A program made the translations under genes and the position numbers. DNA of 64,000 nt from Lacinutrix jangbogonensis (GTDB taxonomy: Bacteria > Bacteroidota > Bacteroidia > Flavobacteriales > Flavobacteriaceae): positions 1 through 64,000 of the forward strand of contig NZ_JSWF01000035.1 of the NCBI RefSeq assembly GCF_000797445.1, given 5' to 3'. The notes below the pieces were generated by a model that saw only the letters and a program-made list of their open reading frames with translations, was not told where the DNA came from and did not search any database. Shown one piece after another: positions 1-7,510 of the stretch. Within the stretch, counting starts at the first letter, position 1. Each line of letters starts with the position of its first letter.

Positions 1-518
1 TGGGTCGCTTGTCAATACCCACACGACCAGTAATTGCAACACGTTTATTCTTGATATTATTTCTCTTTGTCCTCCTACCTGTGTGGCGTAGATGCTTATG
101 TAATTTTTTATAAGTAGCTATGTTTTCTATGATTGCTATGCTTTGCAGTCCATATCCATTTATAAATAGTTTCGTGGCTCACACAAACTTCTGACTCCTT
201 ACTAAGCCGCTTTGCTATGAGTTCAGGTCTCCATTTTTCATACTCCATCAAGCCAGCAATTCGCTTTTTGAGGGCTTCTGTCAATAGAATATACTTGGGC
301 TTATTGCAATGTCTTTGCTCAGTTTTTTGTTGAGCGTTCTTTGCTATATAATTACCAGCTGTTGTACCTCTACTTGGTGTGTTACTCTTTAATCCTCTCG
401 ATACCGTGCTTTTATGAAAACCGATGATCTGCGCAATTTGAGTAATAGTTATTCCTGTCTCTAATAATGCAGAGATTTGATACCTTTGTGACAAGGCTAA
501 TTGTTTATAATGTTTCAT
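1..518 (-). pseudogene. IS30-family transposase, partial and frameshifted
   Basis: This is the N-terminal part of an IS30-type transposase, which cuts and joins the ends of its own insertion sequence. The first 136 codons (518 down to 108) hold the typical N-terminal helix-turn-helix with QIAQIIGFHKSTVSRGL, then the WRPELIAKRL and SHETIYKWIW signatures. The frame ends at a TAA near 108. The family sequence continues one base over (YKKLHKHLRHTGRR, then ITGRVGIDKRP) to the left edge, so one extra T around 112-116 breaks the frame. The DDE catalytic part lies outside the window. The IS end is probably near 580-605, before the promoter of the next gene. It is either an inactive copy or a sequencing error; IS30 elements normally use a single frame. 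Confidence 0.85.
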
Positions 519-544
519 TCAAAACGAATATAAATATTGAGCCT

Positions 545-574
545 AAAATAGATGGAGCTAGCCCCATCTATTTT
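545..574. repeat. Hairpin at the end of the IS30 element
   Basis: Arms AAAATAGATGG (545-555) and CCATCTATTTT (564-574) form an 11-bp stem around an 8-nt loop, just upstream of the transposase start. It could stop transcription from outside entering the transposase gene, or be part of the IS end. The exact terminal inverted repeat cannot be fixed because the other IS end is outside the window. Confidence 0.55.
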
Positions 575-615
575 AAATATTCGTGTTGCACTTATAACTT
601 GAACTTAGATTTCAA

Positions 616-644
616 TTGCAAGACTAATTAAAATTATATATTTG
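616..644 (+). promoter_or_regulatory. Promoter of the DUF4197 gene
   Basis: A TTG at 616-618 and TATATTTG at 637-644 are separated by 18 bp and match the Bacteroidetes -33/-7 consensus TTG..TAnnTTTG. The ATG follows 17 bases later, giving a short leader. Confidence 0.65.
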
Positions 645-661
645 TAACAAATAATGACATT

Positions 662-1369
662 ATGTTTAAAAGATTATTAGTTTTTGTAGCTGTTTTAAAT
701 TTAACTGCTTGCGCAGAATTACAGCAGGTTGTAGACCAATTACCTCAAGGTGGTGGAGGTATTTCTCAATTAGATATTGGTAACGGATTGCGACAAGCAC
801 TTGATTTAGGTATAGAAAAGCAAGTCAGTAAACTGACTTTAAAAGATGGTTTTTACAAAAATGAATTAGTAAAAATTTTACTACCCGAAGAATTGAAAAA
901 GGTAGATAAAGCATTAAGAAATATTGGCCTTGGAAGCTTAGCCGATGAAGGTTTAAAAGTACTAAACCGTGCGGCAGAAGACGCCGTAAGCCAAGCAACT
1001 CCTATTTTTATTGATGCAGTAAAGGGTATTACTTTTAACGATGCTAAAACAATTTTATTAGGCAACAAAGATGCTGCAACTCAATATTTAAACGGAAAAA
1101 CAAAAACTGCACTTTATGCAAAATTTAATCCTGTGATTAAAAATAGTTTTGCTAAAGTTGGTGCAGATCAAATTTGGTCGAATTTAATTAATAAATACAA
1201 CGCAATGCCTTTTACTAATAATGTAAATCCAGATTTAACAGATTATGTTGCGAATCAGGCTTTACAAGGTGTTTACAGAATGATTGCCGTTGAGGAATTA
1301 GAGATTAGAGAAAAAGTATCCTCTAGAACAACAGGCTTATTGCAAAAGGTTTTTGCTTTACAGGATTAA
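662..1369 (+). CDS. DUF4197 domain lipoprotein
   Basis: Predicted lipoprotein of 235 residues of the DUF4197 family; the biochemical role is unknown. The signal peptide ends in the lipobox LTAC with Cys17 as the lipidated residue, so it sits in the periplasm or on the outer membrane. The rest is a helical domain with the family features GLRQALDLGIEKQV near the start, an internal DGFYKNELVKILLPEEL segment and a C-terminal helix carrying ALQGVYRMIAVEE. Length matches full-length family members. It stands alone, with its own promoter and a strong terminator about 140 bases downstream. Confidence 0.88.
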   Translation: MFKRLLVFVAVLNLTACAELQQVVDQLPQGGGGISQLDIGNGLRQALDLGIEKQVSKLTLKDGFYKNELVKILLPEELKKVDKALRNIGLGSLADEGLKVLNRAAEDAVSQATPIFIDAVKGITFNDAKTILLGNKDAATQYLNGKTKTALYAKFNPVIKNSFAKVGADQIWSNLINKYNAMPFTNNVNPDLTDYVANQALQGVYRMIAVEELEIREKVSSRTTGLLQKVFALQD

Positions 1370-1511
1370 AAATGGCATACTCTAAATCATACCTATTATT
1401 AATATTAAGCTAAAGTTTAGTTAACATAAAATAATAGTAATTAATATACTTTTACTGTTCAAGTTCAATACTCCATATTTACTTGAGTTAGTTTATTTGA
1501 ATAAAATTATT

Positions 1512-1541
1512 GCCAATCTTGAATTCAAGATTGGCTTTTTA
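1512..1541 (+). terminator. Rho-independent terminator after DUF4197 gene
   Basis: GCCAATCTTGAATTCAAGATTGGC (1512-1535) is a perfect 24-bp palindrome followed by five T. It lies 143 bases past the DUF4197 stop codon; the stretch between contains no convincing ORF. Confidence 0.75.
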
Positions 1542-1625
1542 TTTTTAAAAATACTCAAAATAAAACACAACTTGCTTATTACCAATATTTAACGTACATT
1601 TATTTGACTAATTGACAAGTCAAAC

Positions 1626-1823
1626 ATGAGCAGAAAAAATTTATTAAAATCACATCAACAAAAACTAAACAAGCGTTATAAGCAATTAGTAGAACAGGCA
1701 TATAATTTAAGGGAAACAGATCATGCATTTAGTGATGACTCTGAGTATAAAGCCATGAAATTGTTGCACAAATTAAACCAGATTAGGTTTCTATCAAGAG
1801 ATAATTCTCAACCCATAATATAA
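1626..1823 (+). CDS. Small Lacal_2735-like protein
   Basis: A 65-residue charged, helical protein without signal peptide or membrane segment. Its layout (basic N-terminus, KLNKRYKQLVEQAYNL helix, short acidic turn, KAMKLLHKLNQI helix) resembles the small flavobacterial Lacal_2735 family of unknown function; this is recognition by eye. It stands alone between a terminator and a convergent gene. The ATG at 1626 is the only sensible start. Confidence 0.55.
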   Translation: MSRKNLLKSHQQKLNKRYKQLVEQAYNLRETDHAFSDDSEYKAMKLLHKLNQIRFLSRDNSQPII

Positions 1824-1892
1824 AAATTAGCATTATTTTTCTATAAAAACGTCTAAGTAGATAAATTCCACGTATTTATAAAAAAGGAAACT

Positions 1893-2039
1893 ATGAGTAC
1901 ACATTTTTGTAAAGTTGGAAGAATAATACCTAATTTAAATAAGTCATTTAATTTAAAGACAATTAAAGAAAAGACTATCCAGTCTTTAGAAGTTGTGCGT
2001 AATAAAAACACTGCTAAAGGTTTTGACGTAGCGTCTTAA
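1893..2039 (+). CDS. Possible 48-residue ORF
   Basis: An ATG preceded by AAAAAGGAAA opens a 48-codon frame rich in Lys, Asn and Thr, beginning MSTHFCKVGR and ending FDVAS. It overlaps the 3' end of the convergent substrate-binding protein gene by 26 bases. I recognise no family and it may be chance. Confidence 0.2.
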   Translation: MSTHFCKVGRIIPNLNKSFNLKTIKEKTIQSLEVVRNKNTAKGFDVAS

Positions 2040-2805
2040 AGTAACTAAAAGACATAATAAGTCGAGATCCATACCACGAAAACAGTTCTCCATCTACAAA
2101 TATTGTTTTTGCTTGATGGGAAACACTACCAATCTCGAAAGCGTGTTCGTCTTTAAATGGGTAAGGTTCACTAGACAACAATACTATTTCTGGATCGCCT
2201 TCTAAGCACAATTTTTTTAATTCTATTTCTGGATAACGTTCTCTATTTTTATAAATATTATCGAATTTATTAAGTTCTAATAAATGATTTATAAATGTTC
2301 CATTTCCTGCTGCCATCCATGGATTTCTCCATATAAAATAAGCAACCTTTAACGTCGGTTTATCTTTTATAAATGTTTTAAAATCTTGTAAATTGAAACT
2401 GATTTTATCTGAAATTTCTAATGAACTTTTTCGTTTATCGAAGATAATACCGTATTGATTAATAACCTCCAGACAATGTTCTATAGTTGCAATATCTGAA
2501 ACATGAGTGTTACAAATAGCTTCACAAGTTTCTACTATTTCTTTTGTGTTTTCTTCTTTATTACAAAGAATAATATCTGGATTGAGTGCTTTTATTTTTT
2601 CAATATTAATTTGCTTTGTACCTCCAACTAATTTTTTTGTGCTTTTAGCATGCATTGGATGTACGCAGAATTTTGTAATACCTACTATAGAATCTTCCAG
2701 ACCTAAATCGAAGAGTAATTCGGTTTGGGAAGGCACAAGACTTACAATTCGCTTTGGAGTTGAAGTTATGGTTAGTGCTCTATTTATTTGATCGGTAATT
2801 ATCAT
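2014..2805 (-). CDS. Helical-backbone metal receptor, BtuF/FepB-type binding protein
   Basis: A 263-residue member of the periplasmic-binding-protein fold used for vitamin B12, haem or ferric siderophores. Visible features are the N-terminal PKRIVSLVPSQTELLFDLGL motif, IKALNPDIILCNKEEN in the first lobe, and YFIWRNPWMAAGNGTFINHLL opening the second lobe, which is close to the B12-binding subfamily. There is no signal peptide or lipobox at this start, as in many orphan flavobacterial relatives, so its location is uncertain. No permease or ATPase gene is adjacent. It follows pyrF on the same strand with a 47-base gap. The ligand cannot be told from sequence. Confidence 0.8.
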   Translation of the reverse strand: MIITDQINRALTITSTPKRIVSLVPSQTELLFDLGLEDSIVGITKFCVHPMHAKSTKKLVGGTKQINIEKIKALNPDIILCNKEENTKEIVETCEAICNTHVSDIATIEHCLEVINQYGIIFDKRKSSLEISDKISFNLQDFKTFIKDKPTLKVAYFIWRNPWMAAGNGTFINHLLELNKFDNIYKNRERYPEIELKKLCLEGDPEIVLLSSEPYPFKDEHAFEIGSVSHQAKTIFVDGELFSWYGSRLIMSFSYFKTLRQNL

Positions 2806-2809
2806 TATT

Positions 2810-2845
2810 GAGATTCTTACGTCGCTATCACTCCTGAGAATGACA
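2810..2845. repeat. Dispersed GAGATTC..GAATGACA hairpin, copy a
   Basis: An imperfect palindrome starting GAGATTCTTAC and ending GAGAATGACA fills the gap between pyrF and the binding-protein gene. Related units occur at 3688-3714, 19822-19844 and 56150-56173. Confidence 0.5.
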
Positions 2846-2852
2846 TTACGTT

Positions 2853-3674
2853 TTAGCTTTTACTTAATATCACTTCCATTTGCTTTTGTAATTCCTGTGC
2901 TTTATTAGCTGCTTCCTGAGCAAAATCTTCATCTTGTGAAGCATAAATAATACCTCTTGAAGAATTTATTAGTAATCCAACATTCTCAGTAGTCATTCCA
3001 TATTTGCAAACCTCTTGTAAATTTCCGCCTTGTGCTCCCACTCCCGGAACTAACAAGAAACTGTTTGTAATAATTTTTCTAATATCTGCAAAATATTCTG
3101 CCTTTGTTGCACCAACAACGTACATTAAATTTTTAGCATTTTTCCAGCTTTTAGACGTTTCTAAAACCTGCTTATACAATTCTTTACCTTCTACATTTTT
3201 TGTTTGAAAATCGAATGCACCTTCGTTAGATGTTAACGCTAGCATGATCGTATGCTTATTTTTAAAGGCAAGAAAAGGCTCTACAGAATCTTTCCCCATA
3301 TAAGGCGCAACAGTTACACTATCGAAAGCTAAATCCTCGAAAAAAGCTTTTGCATACATTGTGCTTGTATTGCCAATATCTCCACGTTTTGCATCTGCTA
3401 TTGTAAAAATATCTGGATGATTTTTGTTTAAGTATTTGATTGTTTTTTCTAATGCTTGCCAACCTTTTATTCCATAAGCTTCGTAGAATGCTGTGTTAGG
3501 TTTATAGGCTACACATAAGTGGTGCGTGGCATCAATAATGGCTTTATTGAATTCGAAGATTGGGTCTTCGGTTTCTAATAAATGTTTAGGGATTTTATGT
3601 AAATCGACGTCTAACCCAATACATAGGAAAGAGTTCTTTTTTTTAATTTGAGATGTTAGTTGTTGTGTTGTCAT
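2853..3674 (-). CDS. pyrF: Orotidine 5'-phosphate decarboxylase
   Basis: Last step of UMP synthesis: OMP decarboxylation to UMP. The 273-residue product is the longer PyrF subfamily. It has [14 protein letters not shown] near residue 16, the catalytic DAKRGDIG at residues 94-101, a VAPYMG segment and the phosphate-binding [11 protein letters not shown] near the C-terminus. The start is placed at ATG 3674; an upstream GTG at 3701 would add nine residues encoded by the intergenic hairpin at 3688-3714 and is unlikely. It is downstream of prfA across a terminator, so it probably has its own promoter. Confidence 0.93.
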   Translation of the reverse strand: MTTQQLTSQIKKKNSFLCIGLDVDLHKIPKHLLETEDPIFEFNKAIIDATHHLCVAYKPNTAFYEAYGIKGWQALEKTIKYLNKNHPDIFTIADAKRGDIGNTSTMYAKAFFEDLAFDSVTVAPYMGKDSVEPFLAFKNKHTIMLALTSNEGAFDFQTKNVEGKELYKQVLETSKSWKNAKNLMYVVGATKAEYFADIRKIITNSFLLVPGVGAQGGNLQEVCKYGMTTENVGLLINSSRGIIYASQDEDFAQEAANKAQELQKQMEVILSKS

Positions 3675-3687
3675 TTTCGAAAATTGT

Positions 3688-3714
3688 GGATTCCGCATCA
3701 CTCGCGGAATGACA
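3688..3714. repeat. Dispersed hairpin, copy b
   Basis: GGATTCCGC (3688-3696) and GCGGAATGACA form a short stem with a small loop immediately upstream of pyrF. It belongs to the same family as the units at 2810, 19822 and 56150. Confidence 0.55.
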
Positions 3715-3738
3715 AATAATTTAACTTTATATGATAAA

Positions 3739-3763
3739 AAAGCCTCTTAAAAAAAGAGGCTTT
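3739..3763 (-). terminator. Terminator of prfA
   Basis: Arms AAAGCCTCTT (3739-3748) and AAGAGGCTTT (3754-3763) form a 10-bp stem. Read on the minus strand it ends in a run of six T, just after the prfA stop codon. Confidence 0.75.
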
Positions 3764-3767
3764 AAAT

Positions 3768-4844
3768 TTACATTATATCACTGTTAGCCTTTAATTTCTC
3801 GGTATTATCGGCAAGCATTAATTCATCTAATATTTTTTGAATATCGCCATTTACAATGTTCTGTAAATCGTAAAGTGTTAATCCAATTCTATGGTCTGTT
3901 ACACGACCTTGAGAATAGTTATACGTTCTAATTTTAGCACTTCTATCTCCAGAAGTTACCATGGTACCTCTTAAAGCGGCATCTTCCTCATTTTTCTTAG
4001 CCAATTCTAAATCGTATAAACGCGAACGTAATACTTTAAAGGCTTTCTCCTTATTCTTGTGTTGCGATTTCTGATCTTGACATTGCGCCACTAGTCCTGT
4101 TGGTGTGTGCGTTAAACGCACTGCAGAATAGGTTGTGTTTACAGATTGTCCACCAGGTCCAGACGAACAGAAAAAATCGATTCTTACATCTTTTGCCTCA
4201 ATTACGACATCAAATTCTTCGGCTTCAGGAAAAACCATTACAGTTGCTGCACTTGTATGCACACGTCCTTGAGTTTCCGTTTGTGGAACACGTTGAACGC
4301 GGTGAACTCCTGCTTCAAATTTTAAAGTTCCGTAAACATCATCTCCAGAAACTTCAAATTGTATTTCTTTAAATCCGCCATTTGTACCTTCACTATAATC
4401 TACAGTATCTACTTTCCAGCCTCTGCCTTCACAGTATTTACTATACATTCTAAATAAATCTCCTGCAAAAATACTTGCTTCGTCTCCACCAGCTCCTGCG
4501 CGTAATTCTACAACAGCATTCTTAGCATCTTGAGGATCTTTTGGAATTAAGAGGACCTTTATTTCGTCTTCTAATAATGGAATTTCAATTTTAGCTTCGT
4601 CGTATTGCATTTTAGCCATTTCGACCATTTCTGAGTCGCTACCATCTGCAATTATCTCTTCAGCTTCAGCTAAATTATTTGTCTGCTCTATATACAACTC
4701 ACGCTTATCCATTAACAAACGTAAACTCTTATATTCTCTAGTTAGCTCAACATAAAGTTTTTGATCTGAAATAATATCCGGTTGAATGATTAAATCACTC
4801 ACCTCATCAAAACGTTGTTTTACTATTTGTAATTTATCTAACAT
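3768..4844 (-). CDS. prfA: Peptide chain release factor 1
   Basis: Class I release factor that reads UAA and UAG stop codons and triggers peptide release on the ribosome. The 358-residue length is standard. The stop-codon recognition tripeptide is PQT (187-189), within [17 protein letters not shown], fitting the PxT of RF1 rather than the SPF of RF2. The catalytic GGQ is at 231-233 in [12 protein letters not shown]. The N-terminal coiled-coil domain and the C-terminal RVTDHRIG segment are present. A promoter-like sequence precedes it and a terminator follows. Confidence 0.97.
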   Translation of the reverse strand: MLDKLQIVKQRFDEVSDLIIQPDIISDQKLYVELTREYKSLRLLMDKRELYIEQTNNLAEAEEIIADGSDSEMVEMAKMQYDEAKIEIPLLEDEIKVLLIPKDPQDAKNAVVELRAGAGGDEASIFAGDLFRMYSKYCEGRGWKVDTVDYSEGTNGGFKEIQFEVSGDDVYGTLKFEAGVHRVQRVPQTETQGRVHTSAATVMVFPEAEEFDVVIEAKDVRIDFFCSSGPGGQSVNTTYSAVRLTHTPTGLVAQCQDQKSQHKNKEKAFKVLRSRLYDLELAKKNEEDAALRGTMVTSGDRSAKIRTYNYSQGRVTDHRIGLTLYDLQNIVNGDIQKILDELMLADNTEKLKANSDIM

Positions 4845-4864
4845 CTATATCTAAAATTGTGTAA

Positions 4865-4893
4865 CAAAAATACGATAATTTATCAACTAGCAA
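4865..4893 (-). promoter_or_regulatory. Promoter of prfA
   Basis: On the minus strand a TTG (4891-4893) lies 18 bp before TATTTTTG (4865-4872), matching the Bacteroidetes consensus. The prfA ATG is about 20 bases downstream. Confidence 0.5.
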
Positions 4894-4954
4894 TGGTTTA
4901 TAACGTGTTTCAAGTTTTGAAAAATAATTGCTAAAAAATTACGTTGTATTCTAT

Positions 4955-5245
4955 ATGCTAAACAAATTTCGTGCGATACTATATTATTACAGACCACTTG
5001 CCATTTGGTCTTTTGCTGTTACATTATTACTTACTGTTTATAATCCAGGAATTGTTGGCGCTTTATTAACAAAACTGTTTTTAATGGCTTTGTTTTGGTT
5101 AATGATTAACGATAAAGGCATTAGAAAGAAGTTGAAATTCTATAAAATGGTTGGTGTATCTAATTTTAGATTAGTAGTAATGCTGTATATAATTGATTGT
5201 TTTCTTACTTGTAGCTTCTTGTTATTAATAAAAGGTTTTATTTAG
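4955..5245 (+). CDS. Small integral membrane protein, unknown
   Basis: A 96-residue protein with about three hydrophobic segments (after RPLAIWSF, LFLMALFWLMI, and the C-terminal LYIIDCFLTCSFLLLIKGFI) and a basic loop RKKLKFYK. I do not recognise the family. The ATG at 4955 is preferred to a TTG at 4928, which would only add a non-conserved stretch. It is convergent with the DUF3078 gene, the two stop codons overlapping by 4 bases, and lies between purM/DUF3078 and prfA. Confidence 0.6.
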   Translation: MLNKFRAILYYYRPLAIWSFAVTLLLTVYNPGIVGALLTKLFLMALFWLMINDKGIRKKLKFYKMVGVSNFRLVVMLYIIDCFLTCSFLLLIKGFI

Positions 5246-6183
5246 AATTCCATTGTAACACCTACTCCTAAAAGCTGCTTCCATTGTAATTTGGCACCTC
5301 TTCCTACAAACACATCTACAACATCTGTTTCTTCTTGAGTTTTAATATCATTATCATATCTAATATGCGATCCTAGAGTAGCCTTAACATAGTTATTAAC
5401 TTTAAAATCAAAAATCACTTCCCAATCGATGTCCATATTGCCAAAACTATTGAAATAATCGGTATATACACTAAATTGATTTCTGATGTGAATATTTTCA
5501 AACACTTCGGCTTCGTAAGTGTTTGTTACTAACAAACCCATTTCTGTTCTAGCATTTTCCCCCTTTTTAATTCTGTTTTGTAACGCATCATATTCTGCTG
5601 CTTGCACACCAAAAGATCCTGAGTCTGCTAAATCTTGATCTAAAACAAATGTTCCTTTAAAGGTTAATGGTGAGAAATAAAAGGAGAATCTCTCTAAATT
5701 TTTACCATATTCTACTCCTCCTCCAATAAATAGATAGCCAGGAGCCATAAAACGTGAAATTGGATTGTCTCTATTTGGATAATTAAAACCCTTTGAATAC
5801 TGTGTTTTAAAATTTAGTCTTCCAGAATAATACCAATTGGTTAAAGTATCTTTTCTAAATCCAATAGTTGAAATTAACTCAAATTCGTCTTCCGTTTTTC
5901 TTAGTTTCTGACTTTCTTGTTTATTAACACCATAACGTGTTCTAATATAGCTTATCCAAATAAGGTTATCTTTCTTGTATCGTAAACTTGAAAACACATT
6001 AAAAAGTGCTGAAACAGAATTACTTCCACCTGCATTCCAATTAACAAATGTAACTTCATTAAGATCTAAGCCTGCTCTATTTATTTGCACCCATTTTGCA
6101 GTGTCCAAAACCTTGACAACTGAATCTTGAGCTTTTACAGCTTGAAAAGAGAATATAAAAAGAAACAACAAACAGAATCTCAT
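5242..6183 (-). CDS. DUF3078 outer-membrane protein
   Basis: A 313-residue predicted beta-barrel of the DUF3078 family, restricted to Bacteroidota, function unknown. A signal peptide (MRFCLLFLFIFSFQAVKAQ) is followed by the family signature around ALNEVTFVNWNAGGSNSVS (here starting LDLNEV), then many short alternating strands and a C-terminal aromatic residue, as in outer-membrane proteins. It follows the AIR synthase gene by 25 bases on the same strand and is probably co-transcribed with it. Confidence 0.85.
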   Translation of the reverse strand: MRFCLLFLFIFSFQAVKAQDSVVKVLDTAKWVQINRAGLDLNEVTFVNWNAGGSNSVSALFNVFSSLRYKKDNLIWISYIRTRYGVNKQESQKLRKTEDEFELISTIGFRKDTLTNWYYSGRLNFKTQYSKGFNYPNRDNPISRFMAPGYLFIGGGVEYGKNLERFSFYFSPLTFKGTFVLDQDLADSGSFGVQAAEYDALQNRIKKGENARTEMGLLVTNTYEAEVFENIHIRNQFSVYTDYFNSFGNMDIDWEVIFDFKVNNYVKATLGSHIRYDNDIKTQEETDVVDVFVGRGAKLQWKQLLGVGVTMEF

Positions 6184-6208
6184 TTTATTATGTTTTATAA
6201 AAGTGTAA

Positions 6209-7387
6209 TTAATAAATAAATGTCCCGAATGGGCTCTCTATAGTAAGTTTTTTATCTTCTGAAGCTTCAACTCTTCCAACAATTTGAGCATTAACATTAA
6301 AAGATTTAGAAATTGACATAATTTCATCGGCTATTTCAGGTGAGACATACACTTCCATTCTATGACCACAATTAAACACTTGATACATTTCTTTCCAGTC
6401 TGTTTCAGACTGTTCTTGTATTAATTTGAATAAAGGCGGAATTGGAAACAAATTATCTTTTACTATATGTAAATTATCTATAAAATGAAGTATTTTAGTT
6501 TGTGCTCCTCCAGAACAATGTACCATTCCATGTAAAGTTTCAGAATTAAACTTTGATAAAATTTCTTTTATTATTGGAGCATAAGTTCGTGTTGGAGACA
6601 ACACTAACTTCCCTGCATTTATTGGACTATTTTCTACCGCATCTGTTAGTTTCACTTGTCCTGAATACACTAAATCTTCTGGCACTGCAGCATCAAAACT
6701 TTCAGGATATTTTTTTGCTAAATAATTATCAAACACATCATGTCGAGCAGAAGTTAAGCCATTGCTTCCCATGCCACCATTGTATTCTTTCTCATAAGTA
6801 GCCTGACCAAAACTTTCTAGTCCAACAATTACATCTCCTGCTTTTATATTAGCATTATCGATAACATGGCTACGTTTCATTCTAGCTGTAACAGTCGAAT
6901 CTACAATAATTGTACGCACTAAATCACCAACATCTGCAGTTTCTCCTCCTGTTGAATGTATGGTAACACCAAATGTTTTTAAATCTTCTATAAGTTCTTC
7001 TGTCCCGTTAATTATAGCGGAAAGGACTTCTCCAGTAATTAGGTTTTTATTTCTCCCAATAGTTGAAGACAACATAATATTATCTGTTGCACCAACACAT
7101 AATAAATCGTCGATATTCATAATTAAAGCATCTTGAGCGATACCTTTCCAAACTGATACATCTCCAGTTTCTTTCCAATACATATAAGCTAAAGCACTTT
7201 TTGTTCCTGCACCATCTGCATGCATGATTAAGCAATAATCTTCATCATTAGTAAGGTAATCTGGAACAATTTTACAAAACGCCTTTGGAAACAAGCCTTT
7301 ATCTATGTTTTTTATAGCATTGTGCACATCTTCTTTTGAAGCTGAAACACCTCTTTGACTGTAACGTTTACTTATTTCCGAACTCAT
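6209..7387 (-). CDS. purM: Phosphoribosylformylglycinamidine cyclo-ligase (AIR synthase)
   Basis: Fifth step of purine synthesis: ATP-dependent ring closure of FGAM to AIR. The 392-residue protein is the longer Bacteroidetes form. Features: N-terminal YSQRGVSASKEDVHNAI, MHADGAGTKSALAY (equivalent to the ATP-site DGVGTK of other PurM), the NIDDLLCVGA helix, HSTGGETADVGD (equivalent of GGETA), the GLESFGQATYE glycine-rich loop, and MVHCSGGAQTKIL in the C-terminal domain. A TATCTTTG box on the minus strand (7405-7412) is a likely promoter. It heads a probable two-gene unit with DUF3078. Confidence 0.9.
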   Translation of the reverse strand: MSSEISKRYSQRGVSASKEDVHNAIKNIDKGLFPKAFCKIVPDYLTNDEDYCLIMHADGAGTKSALAYMYWKETGDVSVWKGIAQDALIMNIDDLLCVGATDNIMLSSTIGRNKNLITGEVLSAIINGTEELIEDLKTFGVTIHSTGGETADVGDLVRTIIVDSTVTARMKRSHVIDNANIKAGDVIVGLESFGQATYEKEYNGGMGSNGLTSARHDVFDNYLAKKYPESFDAAVPEDLVYSGQVKLTDAVENSPINAGKLVLSPTRTYAPIIKEILSKFNSETLHGMVHCSGGAQTKILHFIDNLHIVKDNLFPIPPLFKLIQEQSETDWKEMYQVFNCGHRMEVYVSPEIADEIMSISKSFNVNAQIVGRVEASEDKKLTIESPFGTFIY

Positions 7388-7404
7388 AGTTGTGTATTAA
7401 GGTG

Positions 7405-7412
7405 CAAAGATA
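7405..7412 (-). promoter_or_regulatory. -7 box upstream of purM
   Basis: TATCTTTG on the minus strand matches TAnnTTTG and lies 17 bases before the purM ATG. No clear -33 TTG was found. Confidence 0.4.
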
Positions 7413-7510
7413 GTTTTATTAGTAGTTATACTCTAAATCACGATTAAAAAAAATAATTATCAATATATACAACTCATCATTTATAACTTAAAAATAGAAT
7501 CTAAAATAGT

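Noticed and set aside
104-120. Programmed frameshift in the IS30 transposase
   Set aside because: The stop codon precedes the A6 run and IS30 members normally have one ORF; a simple T insertion explains it.
3675-3701. N-terminal extension of PyrF from GTG 3701
   Set aside because: The added residues are encoded by a dispersed intergenic hairpin; the family starts near ATG 3674.
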